Positions 1-6,739 of a stretch of DNA of 6,739 nt are shown here, one piece after another. Below the pieces are notes generated by a model. That model was not told the DNA's origin. It worked only from the letters and a program-made list of their open reading frames with translations, and made no database searches. The first letter of the stretch is position 1. Each line of letters begins with the position of its first letter. The DNA comes from Verrucomicrobiaceae bacterium (GTDB lineage Bacteria; Verrucomicrobiota; Verrucomicrobiae; Verrucomicrobiales; Akkermansiaceae): NCBI GenBank assembly GCA_003820635.1, contig RPOS01000160.1:1-6739 (forward strand). The letters are read 5' to 3'. A program made the position numbers and the translations under genes.

Positions 1-98
1 CGGAAATCCGGCGGCTGTCGCGGCTGATTGGGGAAGATGCAGGGGATAAGCCAACAACAAGCGCTGCCACTCAAAAATCCGTGGATTCTGAGCGATAA
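1..98 (+). CDS. C-terminal tail of an unidentified upstream gene (5' end outside window)
   Basis: The frame starting at base 3 stays open for 31 codons and ends at TAA 96-98. The other two plus frames stop earlier, at 25-27 and 47-49. The readable tail begins EIRRLSRLIGED, an amphipathic, charged stretch that looks like the end of a helix, and finishes in a polar Thr/Ser/Ala/Lys-rich tail ending SER. A probable terminator hairpin begins inside the last codons, which supports a genuine gene end. The family cannot be recognised from so little sequence, and no function is proposed. It could also be a chance open frame. Confidence 0.5.
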   Translation, partial: EIRRLSRLIGEDAGDKPTTSAATQKSVDSER

Positions 99-131
99 AA
101 AAACGATTTTAGCGCTCACGGTTCGTTTTTT
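89..131 (+). terminator. Probable intrinsic terminator after the upstream gene
   Basis: The arms 89-100 (TGAGCGATAAAA) and 107-118 (TTTTAGCGCTCA) pair over 12 positions with one A-G mismatch and a 6-nt loop. A run of six T follows at 126-131. A second, mutually exclusive stem pairs AAAAAACGA (98-106) with TCGTTTTTT (123-131) over nine perfect base pairs. The stop codon of the upstream gene (96-98) lies in the first stem. The 7-nt gap between the first stem and the T-run is longer than in a textbook terminator, so efficiency is uncertain. The A-run/T-run symmetry would allow some termination in both directions. Confidence 0.5.
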
Positions 132-226
132 GGATAGATCACGGGAAAAAACACGGGCGTGGCAGGAATGGTCTCGATGGTTTTCCTGTTGAACCTGCTC
201 CTGCTGCCATCTTGATTCCACGCACC

Positions 227-1297
227 ATGTCCGCCGCGCCACAATCCCTGCACGATCTGGCTTTCCCGGAAATCGAGGAAGCCCTCGCTGCCTGCGGAGT
301 GATCCCGCACCATGCCAAAGCACTCTGGCGCGCGCTGCACCGCGAGGGCGCGGTCGATCTAACAGCGCGGAGTTTCCTGCCGCCGCTCAAACGCTGGATC
401 GAGGCCAATGTGGGCGCGGACAAACCGTTTTCCCTCGATGCTCCGGCAGTGGTGGATGAGATCCGCAGCAGCGACGGGCTGACGCGCAAGTTCCTGCTGC
501 GCCTTAACGACGGCCAGGTGATCGAGACCGTGCTGATGGGTTACGACGGGCGGCACACCGTCTGCGTGAGCACGCAGGCCGGCTGTGCGATGGGTTGCGT
601 GTTCTGCGCCACCGGCCAGATGGGCTTTGTCCGCCACCTGCGGCCGGGGGAGATTGTTGCCCAGGTCCTGCACGCGCGGCGTGTCCTCAAGGAAATCCAC
701 CCTCACAGACGCCTGCGCAACCTCGTCATGATGGGCATGGGCGAGCCGCTGCATAACATCGACGCCGTGATGCGCGCGCTTGATATCATATCCGACGTGC
801 GCGGCATCGGCATCGGGCCGTCCAAGATCGCCATCAGCACGGTGGGCGTGGTGCCGGGCATCCAGCGCATGGCAGAGGAAGACAGTCCTTACCGCCTCGC
901 CGTGAGTCTGCACGGATCCACCGAGGAGGAACGCGCGGCGCTGGTCCCCGCCAGCCAGCGTTGGTCGTTGGAAATGCTCATCGCCGCCTGCCGCGAATAC
1001 GGCGCGAAAACCGGCAAGCGCATCTTCTTCGAGTGGACGCTCATCGAGGGAAAAAACGACTCGCCCGAAACGGCCGCGCGGCTGGCGAAACTGCTGGAAG
1101 GCATCGACGCCCACATCAACCTGATCCCGCTCAACCCCACTGGCGGCTTTTCCGGCACGGCCAGCCGCTCCGGCCACGCGTTCCAGAAAATCCTCCGCGC
1201 GGCGGGTTTCCCCTGCACCTTCCGCCAGCGCCGCGGCATCGATGTGGCCGCCGGTTGCGGCATGCTCAAGGCGGAAAAGCGGGTGCGGATCGCTTAG
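227..1297 (+). CDS. rlmN: RlmN: dual-specificity 23S rRNA / tRNA adenine-C2 methyltransferase (radical SAM)
   Basis: The 356-residue cytoplasmic enzyme is expected to methylate C2 of A2503 in 23S rRNA and, in characterised homologues, A37 of some tRNAs. It uses two SAM molecules and a methyl-cysteine intermediate. The N-terminal region (about 1-95) is the helical RNA-binding part. The radical-SAM core carries the CxxxCxxC cluster motif at C120, C124 and C127 (QAGCAMGCVFCATGQMGF). C113 and C344 (in RGIDVAAGCGML) match the E. coli catalytic cysteines C118 and C355. MMGMGEPLHN (168-177) and SLHG (227-230) are further family signatures. Length is normal. I place the start at ATG 227, giving MSAAPQSLHD; a TTG at 212 would add five residues. 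Neither start has a clear Shine-Dalgarno. The TAG stop overlaps the convergent vapC stop. Codon 45 contains a TCTAACA copy. Confidence 0.95.
   Translation: MSAAPQSLHDLAFPEIEEALAACGVIPHHAKALWRALHREGAVDLTARSFLPPLKRWIEANVGADKPFSLDAPAVVDEIRSSDGLTRKFLLRLNDGQVIETVLMGYDGRHTVCVSTQAGCAMGCVFCATGQMGFVRHLRPGEIVAQVLHARRVLKEIHPHRRLRNLVMMGMGEPLHNIDAVMRALDIISDVRGIGIGPSKIAISTVGVVPGIQRMAEEDSPYRLAVSLHGSTEEERAALVPASQRWSLEMLIAACREYGAKTGKRIFFEWTLIEGKNDSPETAARLAKLLEGIDAHINLIPLNPTGGFSGTASRSGHAFQKILRAAGFPCTFRQRRGIDVAAGCGMLKAEKRVRIA
358..364 (+). repeat. TCTAACA motif copy 1
   Basis: Exact TCTAACA on the plus strand inside rlmN, read as the Leu-Thr codons CTA ACA at residues 45-46. It is the only CTA codon I find in rlmN. 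Confidence 0.6.
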
Positions 1298-1740
1298 GTG
1301 CGCTGCTCTTTACCCGTGAGCGGGTTGTGCCAACGGATGCCGGGGAAGCGCAGAAAGTCGGTGTCGTTGCTGTGAATGACGGCTTTTTCCTGCCGCGCGA
1401 GCGCTGCGATTTGCGCGTCCGTGGTGAGATTGCCCGCGGTGCCGGTTTCCCTCAGCAATGCGAGCACATCCGCAACATGTTGATTGGAAGGATCGATGAT
1501 CCGCACTTGTGGTCTGGCAAGCCAGGACTCCACCCGGGCACTTGCTTCCTCAACCGTGAGAGGGCTTTGAAAAATCCGGGGATTCGTGCAGATGCGCACA
1601 AACCCGAACAAGACCACAGTCGCCAGCCCTACCTCGTCATTGCCTGTCATGCAACGTTTCCACCACCCGGCTGCAGCGCCATGATGGACCGAACTGGAAT
1701 CATAGGCATAGACCAGCATATTGACGTCCGGAAGAATCAT
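1294..1740 (-). CDS. vapC: PIN-domain ribonuclease toxin, VapC family
   Basis: This 148-residue protein is a PIN-domain ribonuclease, the toxin of a type II toxin-antitoxin pair; it would cleave RNA using metal held by clustered acidic residues. It begins with the strand MILPDVNMLVYAY (D5). Next comes LFGFVRICTNPRIF (44-57), which resembles the GFxRxxTxPRIF block of the actinobacterial/Mtu-type PIN subfamily. Then come NLTTDAQIAALA (D108) and HSNDTDFLRFPGIRW (D126, D128). The usual second acidic residue position is a glycine (G46), which I believe is common in this subfamily. Length is standard and the acidic set looks intact, so it is probably active. Its ATG overlaps the vapB stop by 4 bp (ATGA), implying translational coupling. 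Its TAA overlaps the rlmN stop on the other strand. The RNA target cannot be predicted. Confidence 0.88.
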   Translation of the reverse strand: MILPDVNMLVYAYDSSSVHHGAAAGWWKRCMTGNDEVGLATVVLFGFVRICTNPRIFQSPLTVEEASARVESWLARPQVRIIDPSNQHVADVLALLRETGTAGNLTTDAQIAALARQEKAVIHSNDTDFLRFPGIRWHNPLTGKEQRT

Positions 1741-2021
1741 CGCGGTGGTGTTTTGTCCTTAACTGACCGGTTTTTTTCAAGAAAGGCCTCTGCATCCAGA
1801 TCATCCAGCAGACTGTTGAAACGCCCGGCATCCACTCCTGCCTTGATCCGCATGGGGCGGGCCTCGATAGTGAACTCCCGGTCCGCGGAAGAATCCATTA
1901 CGCGCCCCAACCCCGATCGCACGGCTGCGTTCAGGGTTTCCTTGAATGACTTGCGGGTCTGTCTGGCACGTTCGCTCAGCAGGCGGGCAACATCGGGTTC
2001 GAGTGTCACGGTAGTCCTCAT
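1737..2021 (-). CDS. vapB: Ribbon-helix-helix antitoxin, VapB-like
   Basis: The 94-residue partner of the adjacent PIN toxin is expected to neutralise it and to repress their shared promoter. Residues 1-8 (MRTTVTLE) form the DNA-contacting beta strand typical of ribbon-helix-helix antitoxins. Two helices follow at about 9-22 (PDVARLLSERARQ) and 25-41 (FKETLNAAVRSGLGRVM). The C-terminal half ends in an acidic, toxin-wrapping-type helix (FNSLLDDLDAEAFLEK, about 67-82) and a basic tail. I place the start at ATG 2021 because the RHH strand begins exactly there. In-frame ATGs at 2030 and 2033 would add MMPH but lie inside the predicted -10 box and palindrome. The antitoxin-first order and 4-bp overlap with vapC are the classic arrangement. 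Subfamily naming is by context and fold; it could equally be listed as a CopG-like or DUF2191-like antitoxin. Confidence 0.8.
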   Translation of the reverse strand: MRTTVTLEPDVARLLSERARQTRKSFKETLNAAVRSGLGRVMDSSADREFTIEARPMRIKAGVDAGRFNSLLDDLDAEAFLEKNRSVKDKTPPR

Positions 2022-2024
2022 GTG

Positions 2025-2040
2025 AGGCATCATGATGCCT
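2025..2040. promoter_or_regulatory. Perfect 16-bp palindrome, probable VapB operator
   Basis: AGGCATCATGATGCCT reads identically on both strands. It lies 3 bp upstream of the vapB start codon and covers the predicted -10 box. Ribbon-helix-helix antitoxins bind short palindromes at their own promoters, so autorepression by VapB or VapBC through this site is the natural reading. Binding is inferred, not shown. Confidence 0.6.
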
Positions 2041-2057
2041 AAATATCATGCTGTCAA
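2029..2057 (-). promoter_or_regulatory. Predicted sigma-70-type promoter of vapBC
   Basis: On the minus strand a perfect -35 TTGACA (2057-2052) is followed by a 17-bp spacer and a -10 CATGAT (2034-2029), a 4/6 match to TATAAT. Transcription would start around 2023-2021, almost on the vapB ATG, implying a leaderless or nearly leaderless mRNA. The -10 lies within the 16-bp palindrome. Confidence 0.5.
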
Positions 2058-2103
2058 GATGACAAATCAGCGGCATGCTTTCGCAGCGATCCCTTTCAAA
2101 TAT

Positions 2104-2163
2104 CCTCGTTTCCGAGGTCTGCGGCATGAGTCGGCTCACCCATCCGCCAGCATCCGGCGGATG
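2104..2163 (-). other. Two small hairpins at the 3' end of the zinc-ribbon gene
   Basis: On the minus strand the first hairpin (2163-2141) has 8-bp arms CATCCGCC/GGCGGATG around a 7-nt loop and lies in the last codons of the gene. The second (2117-2104) is CCTCG-GAAA-CGAGG, a 5-bp stem with a GNRA tetraloop, 18 nt past the stop codon. No proper T-run follows, only ATATTT, so these may stabilise the mRNA end or help Rho-dependent termination instead of forming a standard terminator. The rest of the 114-bp gap to vapB holds only the vapBC promoter and operator. Confidence 0.3.
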
Positions 2164-2801
2164 GCTTCGGCGATGAAGTTCTTGCTCTCGTCCGGAATGG
2201 GAGAGCCGAACTTCAGCACGTTGCCGCCGCATTCCACCTGGATCAGGTTTTGTGGCACGTTGTTCTTCTGCCATTTCGCGGGGCGGATGCTCACCCGCGC
2301 GCTCTTGTCGCAGACCAGGCGGCGCGTCCAGCCGAAGGGACCGACCTTGGTGGCGACTTCTAACAAGCCGCGGTTGAAGCCGAAACGCCAGCGGCCGAAG
2401 AGCATGAACAGGATCACTGAAACCAGCACGATGGTGCCGACCAGAAACGGGAGACCGAAGAGGCTCATCCCGGGATCGAACTCTCCCTTTTTGAACTGAG
2501 TGCCGTAAATCCCGGCCATCGAAAAGCCGGACCATGCGGCGGTGAAGGGAATCAGGAAAATCACCACGGGTGAAATTTTCCGATAGATGATCGAGCGTCC
2601 GCGGATCGGACTCTCCTCGATGCGCACGCCCTTCGGCGGGCGGGTGAGGTCGATGTCCGCCGCGCCCGGGATCGGTGCGATTTCGGAAAACGGCATCGTC
2701 TTGCCGCAGGCGCGGCAAAGCGCGATGTCGTTGGCCACGTTCACATCCGCCAGTGCGATGCCCGCGTTGCAGTGACGGCACTGATAGGGATGTGTGTTCA
2801 T
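2136..2801 (-). CDS. Zinc-ribbon protein with two transmembrane helices, function unknown
   Basis: The 221-residue protein starts with a short zinc ribbon: CxxC at C8/C11 (QCRHC) and a second CxxC at C29/C32 (LCRAC), which together could hold one Zn. A linker rich in Pro and charged residues (about 40-72) leads to two hydrophobic segments at about 77-99 and 114-136, then a soluble C-terminal domain (about 137-221) with the charged turn GRWRFGFNRG. There is no signal peptide, so the N-terminal ribbon and C-terminal domain are both probably cytoplasmic, as a hairpin membrane protein. I do not recognise a named family; uncharacterised zinc-ribbon membrane proteins of this shape are common. The ATG lies only 2 bp after the ilvD stop, so it is very likely co-transcribed and perhaps translationally coupled. 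The codon pair TTG TTA at the start of the LLEV stretch carries a TCTAACA copy on the opposite strand. Confidence 0.8.
   Translation of the reverse strand: MNTHPYQCRHCNAGIALADVNVANDIALCRACGKTMPFSEIAPIPGAADIDLTRPPKGVRIEESPIRGRSIIYRKISPVVIFLIPFTAAWSGFSMAGIYGTQFKKGEFDPGMSLFGLPFLVGTIVLVSVILFMLFGRWRFGFNRGLLEVATKVGPFGWTRRLVCDKSARVSIRPAKWQKNNVPQNLIQVECGGNVLKFGSPIPDESKNFIAEAIRRMLADG
2359..2365 (+). repeat. TCTAACA motif copy 2
   Basis: Exact TCTAACA on the plus strand, antisense within the zinc-ribbon membrane protein gene. The coding strand reads TTG TTA GAA (Leu-Leu-Glu), so the reading frame differs from copy 1. The flanked form TTCTAACAAG is identical to copy 3. Confidence 0.6.
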
Positions 2802-2803
2802 GC

Positions 2804-4504
<1,701 letters not shown>

Positions 4505-4515
4505 CGCGGCCGGAG

Positions 4516-4536
4516 CATTCCTCAGATCGAGGAATG
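4516..4536 (-). promoter_or_regulatory. Hairpin in the ilvD leader covering the only SD-like sequence
   Basis: On the minus strand CATTCCTC and GAGGAATG form a perfect 8-bp stem around a 5-nt loop (GATCT), ending 11 nt before the ilvD ATG. The 3' arm contains GAGG, the only Shine-Dalgarno-like word near the start. Folding would hide it, so the element may damp translation initiation. It lacks a T-run, so it is not a terminator, and no short leader peptide rich in Ile, Leu or Val codons is apparent. A regulatory role is inference. Confidence 0.4.
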
Positions 4537-4587
4537 ACGTCAAGAACCGGGGCGGCATGCGGTGATTTTCAAACCGCGGACCACCGC

Positions 4588-5091
4588 TCAGTGGATTTCC
4601 ACCATGGTGCCGATGGCGGTTTCGTAGGCCTGATGGATCATGAACATTTGCCGGGCTCCCAGTTTCTGGCCGAACTGCGCGGTGACGTAAAGCGCGGTTG
4701 CCAGCACCGCCAGCCCGCCGAGAATCCACAGCCCCCATGGCCGGCTGCCGATCATCCATTGCGCGAAGCCCAGCACGCCGGCAAACAGCGACATCATCCC
4801 GATGAGCAGATAGCCGTAAAGAAACAGCCCCCAGACGTTCGCATTCGGCCCGTAGGTGCCCTCGATTTGGGTGTGGCCGGCGGCGGTTTGCTCCAGGCTG
4901 AGATTGAGCCGCGGCGACCAGAAATGCCGGTCCGTCTCGCGGATGCGCAGGCAGACGAAGTTGGGGAAATTCTTCACCTCGAATCGTCCGCCGCCATCCT
5001 GCTCCACCGAGTGGACGATGCGTTCCTGCACCTCGGCGAGGCCGAGTTCAAGCGTCTGTGAAAACACCGGGCGGATTCGGAAACTGCTCAT
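4588..5091 (-). CDS. Conserved-looking small membrane protein, two helices, function unknown
   Basis: The 167-residue protein has a soluble N-terminal domain (1-85) followed by two hydrophobic helices at about 86-111 and 118-140, then a short amphipathic tail. The N-terminal part contains FRIRPVF at the start, HFWSPRLNLSLE (56-67) and TYGPNANVW (79-87). The order RPxF ... WSPxLxLxxE ... GPxxxVW, then a membrane pair, resembles small uncharacterised proteins I associate with Bacteroidota and related phyla, sometimes mislabelled as GTP-binding. I see no P-loop or other nucleotide-binding motif, so that label is not supported. ATG 5091 is the only standard start in frame after an upstream in-frame stop, and it has only a weak GAG-type ribosome site. 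It lies between the SNF2 gene (54 bp upstream) and ilvD (83 bp downstream). Confidence 0.75.
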   Translation of the reverse strand: MSSFRIRPVFSQTLELGLAEVQERIVHSVEQDGGGRFEVKNFPNFVCLRIRETDRHFWSPRLNLSLEQTAAGHTQIEGTYGPNANVWGLFLYGYLLIGMMSLFAGVLGFAQWMIGSRPWGLWILGGLAVLATALYVTAQFGQKLGARQMFMIHQAYETAIGTMVEIH

Positions 5092-5145
5092 GAAGCATGA
5101 CTCTAGCCGAATCTCCTACGGTTTTCCCAGCGCAAAAGTGACACA

Positions 5146-6739
5146 TCACTCCAGCAGCGCCCGCACCATGGTTGCGTCCAGCTTGTTGGAAATGTCCGCG
5201 TCCGCCAGCAGCCCGGCGGCGAGCTTGGCCTTGTCCTGCTGGAGTTGGTGGATGCGCTGCTCGACGGTGTCCTGGCAGAGCAGTTTGTGGACGAAGACCG
5301 GCTTGTCCTGGCCGATGCGGTAGGCACGGTCCGTGGCCTGCGCCTCGGCGGCGGGGTTCCACCACGGATCGTAGTGGATGACGGTGTCCGCGGCTGTTAG
5401 ATTGAGTCCGGTGCCGCCTGCCTTGAGCGAGATGAGAAACAGCGGGATTTTTCCGGTTTGGAAATCCTCGACGAGTTTGCCGCGGTCCTTGGAGGCTCCG
5501 GTGAGTTTCAGGTAGGGGATTTTTTCGCGGACCAGATGTGCCTCGATGAGCGCGAGCATGGTGGTGAACTGCGAGAAGATGAGGATGCGGCGGCCTTCCT
5601 CGATGAGCACCGCGAGCAAATCGGTTAGAAAATCGAGTTTGGCGGATTCATGGATGGTATTGGCGAATTCATCGGGCAGCAGGCGCGGATCGCAGCAGAT
5701 CTGGCGGAGCTTGAGCAGCGCGTCCAGAAAGACGATCTGGAAGTCGTTTCCACCACGCGCGGCGATGGCTTCGCGGACGCGTTTGTTCATCGTGGCGCGC
5801 ACGGTTTCGTAGAGGTCCTTCTGCGCGGTATGCAGCTCGATCAAGTGGACAAGCTCGGTTTTCGGCGGCAGTTCCCTGGCCACCTGGTCCTTGGTGCGGC
5901 GCAGGATGAGCGGGGCGATGCGCTGTTTGAGAACTTCGTTGCGGCCGGCATCGCCGTCTTTTTCGATGGGTTTGCGGAAGCGCGTGTTGAAGGCCTCCTC
6001 GCTGCCCAGGAAACCGGGTACCAGGAATTTCATCAGGCTCCACAACTCGCCGAGGTGGTTCTCGACGGGCGTTCCTGATAGACAAAGGCGGTGGCGCGCA
6101 TCGAGCTTGCAGGCGGCCTGCGCGACCTTGGCATGCGGGTTCTTGATGTTCTGCGCTTCATCGAGCACGGCGAGGTGGAAGGGAAAAGTGCGGAGTTTCT
6201 CGATGTCGCGGTGGAGCAGGGCGAAGGATGTTAGAACAAGGTCCGCGTGCGGGATGGAGCGGTGGTATTTCCTGCGCTCCGGCCCGTTGAGGATGAGCAC
6301 GCGCAGCTCCGGCGTGAACTTGCGCGCCTCCGCCGCCCAGTTCGGAACCACCGAGGTGGGTGCGACGACGAGTGTGGGCAGGCCGCGCGAGTGGCCGGAT
6401 TTTTTCTCTGTTAGAATGTGGGTGAGGGTTTGCAGGGTTTTGCCGAGGCCCATGTCATCGGCCAGGATGCCGTGCAGGCCGTGGCGGGCGAGAAACTGCA
6501 TCCAGCGGAAGCCGGCGAGTTGATAGTCGCGCAGCGTGGCCTGCACGCCGGAATCAGGCGCGACGGGCTTGATGCCGGAGAAGTCCTTGAGCTTGGAGGC
6601 GAGCTCGGCGAGATCCGGCGGTGTTTCGATGCCGAGGCCTTCGAGTCCGGCGAGCGTGGCGGCGTCCAGCGCGTGAAGCCGCGCCCGGTCGGGAAACTTG
6701 GGATCAATGAGTGACGCGAGATGATGCAGGATGCGGCGC
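5146..6739 (-). CDS. SNF2-family DNA-dependent ATPase/helicase, C-terminal 530 residues (5' end outside window)
   Basis: The frame is open from the right edge (first full codon 6738-6736) to TGA 5148-5146. Counting from that codon, the SF2 motifs are in order: LRDYQLAGFRWM (Q-motif-like, 69-80), Walker A DMGLGKT (95-101), Walker B DEAQ (193-196), SGTPVEN (motif III, 221-227), LKAGGTGLNLTAAD (motif V, 438-451) and QATDRAYRIGQ (motif VI with arginine finger, 467-477). YDPWWNP (456-462) is typical of the SNF2 C-lobe. The protein hydrolyses ATP to translocate on duplex DNA and displace or remodel bound proteins; the bacterial substrate is generally unknown. The visible stretch before the motor (HLASLIDPKFPD onward) suggests a longer N-terminal region, probably the bacterial SNF2-associated or SWIM-zinc type, but it is off the window. 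Position 6546 is an internal GTG codon, not the start. Four CTA-AC codon pairs carry the TCTAACA word. Confidence 0.93.
   Translation of the reverse strand, partial: RRILHHLASLIDPKFPDRARLHALDAATLAGLEGLGIETPPDLAELASKLKDFSGIKPVAPDSGVQATLRDYQLAGFRWMQFLARHGLHGILADDMGLGKTLQTLTHILTEKKSGHSRGLPTLVVAPTSVVPNWAAEARKFTPELRVLILNGPERRKYHRSIPHADLVLTSFALLHRDIEKLRTFPFHLAVLDEAQNIKNPHAKVAQAACKLDARHRLCLSGTPVENHLGELWSLMKFLVPGFLGSEEAFNTRFRKPIEKDGDAGRNEVLKQRIAPLILRRTKDQVARELPPKTELVHLIELHTAQKDLYETVRATMNKRVREAIAARGGNDFQIVFLDALLKLRQICCDPRLLPDEFANTIHESAKLDFLTDLLAVLIEEGRRILIFSQFTTMLALIEAHLVREKIPYLKLTGASKDRGKLVEDFQTGKIPLFLISLKAGGTGLNLTAADTVIHYDPWWNPAAEAQATDRAYRIGQDKPVFVHKLLCQDTVEQRIHQLQQDKAKLAAGLLADADISNKLDATMVRALLE
5395..5401 (-). 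repeat. TCTAACA motif copy 5
   Basis: Exact TCTAACA on the minus strand in the SNF2 gene, read as CTA ACA (Leu-Thr) within the conserved GLNLTAAD motif V. Confidence 0.6.
5623..5629 (-). repeat. TCTAACA motif copy 6 (variant TCTAACC)
   Basis: One-base variant TCTAACC on the minus strand in the SNF2 gene, read as CTA ACC (Leu-Thr) in the segment LDFLTDLL. Confidence 0.4.
6229..6235 (-). repeat. TCTAACA motif copy 7
   Basis: Exact TCTAACA on the minus strand in the SNF2 gene, read as CTA ACA (Leu-Thr) in ADLVLTSFAL. Confidence 0.6.
6409..6415 (-). repeat. TCTAACA motif copy 8
   Basis: Exact TCTAACA on the minus strand in the SNF2 gene, read as CTA ACA (Leu-Thr) in THILTEKK. It lies 180 bp from copy 7. 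Confidence 0.6.

Noticed and set aside
189..217. TTGAAC with a 17-bp spacer and TTGATT as an rlmN promoter
   Set aside because: The -10 matches only 3 of 6 consensus positions and would overlap the start region. The match is too weak to annotate.
212..226. TTG 212 as the rlmN start
   Set aside because: It adds only five residues, has no ribosome site, and ATG 227 gives a normal RlmN N-terminus.
359..1177. 272-codon minus-strand open frame opposite rlmN
   Set aside because: It is a shadow of rlmN codons with His/Ala/Arg-rich composition and no domain signature.
961..2025. 354-codon plus-strand open frame across the rlmN end and vapBC
   Set aside because: It is out of frame with rlmN and antisense to both toxin-antitoxin genes. 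The product is Arg/His/Pro-rich with no recognisable motif.
1801..2781. 326-codon minus-strand open frame overlapping the zinc-ribbon gene and vapB
   Set aside because: It is an out-of-frame reading of two better-supported genes, Arg/Pro/His-rich, with no motif.
5048..5098. 16-codon ORF starting ATG 5098, overlapping the 167-residue gene start
   Set aside because: It is out of frame, has no ribosome site or recognisable role, and is likely chance.
5650..6523. Plus-strand open frames of 142 and 210 codons opposite the SNF2 gene
   Set aside because: Both are antisense to a gene whose helicase motifs are complete and in order.
6544..6546. GTG as the start of the SNF2 gene
   Set aside because: The frame continues open to the window edge with plausible protein sequence, and a bacterial SNF2 protein is expected to have a long N-terminal region. 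This is an internal valine.

Overview
This is a GC-rich bacterial chromosomal window (roughly 60% G+C by eye) holding six complete or nearly complete genes, plus a short gene tail at the left edge. The gene set (RlmN, a 566-residue IlvD, a bacterial SNF2 helicase, two small two-helix membrane proteins), the high G+C and the scarcity of good Shine-Dalgarno sequences would fit a member of the Verrucomicrobiota or a neighbouring PVC lineage. That assignment is inference from protein flavour, with low to moderate confidence.

Layout. Bases 1-98 are the last 31 codons of a plus-strand gene, followed by a hairpin and T-run that look like its terminator (89-131). rlmN (227-1297, plus strand) encodes the radical-SAM 23S rRNA/tRNA adenine-C2 methyltransferase. 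Everything to the right is on the minus strand. A vapBC-type toxin-antitoxin pair (vapB 1737-2021, vapC 1294-1740) converges on rlmN, and their stop codons overlap. A TTGACA promoter and a perfect 16-bp palindrome lie just ahead of vapB. Further right, in transcription order from the right edge, are an SNF2-family helicase cut by the window edge (5146-6739), a 167-residue two-helix membrane protein (4588-5091), ilvD (2804-4504) and, 2 bp after it, a 221-residue zinc-ribbon membrane protein (2136-2801). The gaps in this group are 54, 83 and 2 bp, so it may form one transcription unit, but only the ilvD to zinc-ribbon coupling is strongly indicated.

Functionally this is mainly housekeeping: ribosome modification, branched-chain amino acid synthesis and a chromatin/DNA-remodelling ATPase, with a small toxin-antitoxin module between rlmN and the ilvD group. 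The most unusual feature is not a gene. A short word, TCTAACA (extended consensus about WTCTAACAR), occurs eight times counting two one-base variants. It lies inside four different genes, on both strands and in three different reading frames, and uses codons that look rare here (CTA, TTA, AGA). This looks like a DNA-level signal such as an uptake sequence, Chi-like site or chromosome-orienting motif. The copies point one way in the left half and the other way in the right half.
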